Source: Phenylobacterium sp. (lineage in GTDB: Bacteria > Pseudomonadota > Alphaproteobacteria > Caulobacterales > Caulobacteraceae). Taken from it: a DNA stretch of 5,491 nt. The notes beneath the pieces are model-generated. The model saw nothing but the letters and a program-made list of their open reading frames with translations. It was not told the origin of the DNA and did no database searches. Of the stretch, positions 3,922 through 5,491 are shown piece by piece (within the stretch, counting starts at the first letter, position 1; each line of letters opens with the position of its first letter). The stretch lies in the NCBI GenBank assembly GCA_025350885.1, contig JANXXA010000293.1:1-5491 (forward strand), read 5' to 3'. The position numbers and the translations under genes are program-made.

Positions 3922-5491
3922 TCAGTTCGCCCCCACCAGCACCCTCTCGCCCTGCTTCTCCCACCGACCCCACAGCGCCTTCTCCTCGGCCTTTGCGGGA
4001 CCCACCGAGGCGTCCTTGATATGGCCGTAGCCGCGGATCTTCTGCGGGATGACGGCGATCTGGGCGGCGGTGGCTAGGCGTTCGGGGGTCAGGCCAGAGA
4101 CGATCCTGGCGATCGCGGCCTCGTAGTCGGCGAGCAGGCCGCGCTCCATCCGGCGCTCATCGGTATAGCCGAAGAGGTCGAGCGGGCCGCCGCGCAGGCC
4201 CTTCATCCGGGCCATCAGCGGGAAGGCGAGGTCGAGCATCCAGCCGCCGAAGGCCATCTTCCTGGGCTTGCCGTCGGGACCCTTGCGGGCGATCAGCGGC
4301 GGGGCCAGCCAGACGGTGGTCTTCCCGCCCGTGAAGGTCTGGTCGCGGTAGGCGCGGAAGCGACCGTCCGTATACAGACGGGCGACCTCGTACTCGTCCT
4401 TGTAGGCCATCAGCTTGTAGAGGTTGACCGCCACAGCCCGCGTCAGGGTCTCCGAGCCCAGGGGCGACTCGGCCTGCGCCACCGCCTTCACCTGCTGCAG
4501 GTAACGCCGCGCATAGGCGGCGTTCTGGTAGGCGGTGAGTTCGCCCGCGCGATGGGCGATCAGCGCCTCCAGGGGCATGGTCTCCGGCGTCGGCACGTCG
4601 TCCTCGCGCTTGCCCCGGCTGGCCGGATCGTGGGCGGCCTTGCGGCCCAGTTCGAAGGCTTGCAGGTTGGCCTCGGCGTCGACTCCGTTCAGCCGGATGG
4701 CCCGATAGATCGACCGGCTGGCCACCGGGATCACGCCCTTCTGCCAGGCGAACCCCAGCATGATCATGTTGCCGTAGATCGCGTCGCCGAGGTTCTGCAC
4801 CGCCAGGTTCTGGGCCGGCACGGAATCCCAGGATTTCACCGCCGCGGCCAGGCGGCGGCTTTGCGCATCGGCGTCGAAGCGCACGTCGCGGTCGGTGACG
4901 AAGTCGGCGGTGGGCGCGAAGTCGGCGTTGCCGACGGCCACCGTGCGGTCCTTGGCATAGAGCGATAGCGCATCAGCGCCATCCGCCGACAACAGGTCGC
5001 AGGCGATCAGCACGTGGGTGCTGGCCGCCGGCACCCGGCCACCGACCGTGCTGGTCTCGGTCGCGCCGATGCGCACATGGCTGAACACGGCGCCGCCCTT
5101 CTGCGCCAGACCGGTCATGTCGACGACGCTGGCTGCGCGGCCATCGACGTGAGCGGCCATCGCCAGGATCGAGGCGACCGTGGTGACGCCGGTGCCGCCG
5201 ACCCCGGTGAACAAGATGTTGCGCACGCCTTCCCCGTTCCTGTCGGGCAGCGGCTCGAACGCCGGCAGCGGCGTGGAGTCCGCCGTCAGCGCCGGCATCG
5301 CCTCGCGGTGCGGGTTGGCCGCGCCTTCCAGGGTGATGAACGACGGACAGAAACCGTCGAGGCAGGAATAGTCCTGGTTGCAGGAAGACTGGTTGATCTT
5401 GCGTTTGCGGCCGAACTCGGTGTTCAGCGGCTCGACCGAGACGCAGTTGGACTTGACCGAACAGTCGCCGCAGCCCTCGCAGACCAGCGGG
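3922..5491 (-). CDS. Indolepyruvate ferredoxin oxidoreductase, fused IorA/IorB-type, C-terminal part
   Basis: The last 522 residues of a long enzyme (family members run to roughly 1,150 residues) whose thiamine-diphosphate domains lie beyond the right edge. The visible part opens with an iron-sulfur domain, LVCEGCGDCSVKSNC (C4, C7, C10, C16), followed by SSCNQDYSCLDGFCPSF (C37, C43, C48). Then comes the gamma (IorB-like) domain, with FTGVGGTGVTTVASILAMAA (94-113) and GLAQKGGAVFSHVRIG (127-142). The rest matches the extra C-terminal region of the fused proteins, ending with IRGYGHIKDASV near residue 485. The enzyme converts aryl-pyruvates, from transamination of aromatic amino acids, to aryl-acyl-CoA with ferredoxin as acceptor, in the cytoplasm. 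All expected cysteines are present and the frame is intact. No signal peptide or partner gene is in view. An internal ATG at 5298 is not the start, because the conserved Cys domain lies upstream of it. Confidence 0.93.
   Translation of the reverse strand, partial: PLVCEGCGDCSVKSNCVSVEPLNTEFGRKRKINQSSCNQDYSCLDGFCPSFITLEGAANPHREAMPALTADSTPLPAFEPLPDRNGEGVRNILFTGVGGTGVTTVASILAMAAHVDGRAASVVDMTGLAQKGGAVFSHVRIGATETSTVGGRVPAASTHVLIACDLLSADGADALSLYAKDRTVAVGNADFAPTADFVTDRDVRFDADAQSRRLAAAVKSWDSVPAQNLAVQNLGDAIYGNMIMLGFAWQKGVIPVASRSIYRAIRLNGVDAEANLQAFELGRKAAHDPASRGKREDDVPTPETMPLEALIAHRAGELTAYQNAAYARRYLQQVKAVAQAESPLGSETLTRAVAVNLYKLMAYKDEYEVARLYTDGRFRAYRDQTFTGGKTTVWLAPPLIARKGPDGKPRKMAFGGWMLDLAFPLMARMKGLRGGPLDLFGYTDERRMERGLLADYEAAIARIVSGLTPERLATAAQIAVIPQKIRGYGHIKDASVGPAKAEEKALWGRWEKQGERVLVGAN

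Noticed and set aside
5296..5298. ATG that could be taken as the start of a 458-residue protein
   Set aside because: The frame stays open to the window edge and the upstream 64 residues contain the conserved iron-sulfur cysteines of the same enzyme, so this Met is internal.

Overview
The window is GC-rich and densely packed. It looks like chromosomal DNA from an alphaproteobacterium, most likely of the Caulobacter/Phenylobacterium type. This inference rests on the codon usage, on an intergenic palindromic repeat of the 'TCCCGGACG ... CGTCCGGGA' kind common in that group, and on a fused indolepyruvate ferredoxin oxidoreductase with an extended C-terminal domain. No rRNA, tRNA, CRISPR array, transposase or phage gene was seen.

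Layout, left to right. (1) Positions 1-288, minus: N-terminal 96 residues of an FAD-dependent oxidoreductase of the L-2-hydroxyglutarate oxidase (LhgO/L2HGDH) type, cut by the window edge. (2) 378-1559, plus: an exported class C beta-lactamase-like serine hydrolase, divergent from the oxidoreductase. (3) 1573-2166, minus: a small exported DUF1080 (3-keto-disaccharide hydrolase-like) protein, converging on the hydrolase with 13 bp between them. (4) 2170-2506: a gene-free stretch holding a 25-bp exact direct repeat and a roughly 140-bp palindromic repeat element. (5) 2507-3010, minus: a GFA-family protein that lacks the usual central zinc-binding cysteines. (6) 3222-3888, plus: an overlapping two-gene toxin-antitoxin module, a MNT nucleotidyltransferase (MntA-like) followed by a HEPN protein (HepT-like, DUF86). 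(7) 3922-5491, minus: the C-terminal 522 residues of a fused indolepyruvate ferredoxin oxidoreductase, cut by the right edge.

The only clear multi-gene functional unit is the MNT/HEPN pair. The antitoxin has a textbook GSx10DxD nucleotidyltransferase motif. The HEPN partner has Gly where the catalytic RNase motif Rx4HxY normally has Arg, with an Arg immediately before the His instead. The other genes are single metabolic or envelope genes with no visible operon partners. The points most worth a second look are the variant HEPN motif, the cysteine-poor GFA protein, and the direct-repeat/palindrome arrangement that supplies the last codon and stop of the GFA gene.
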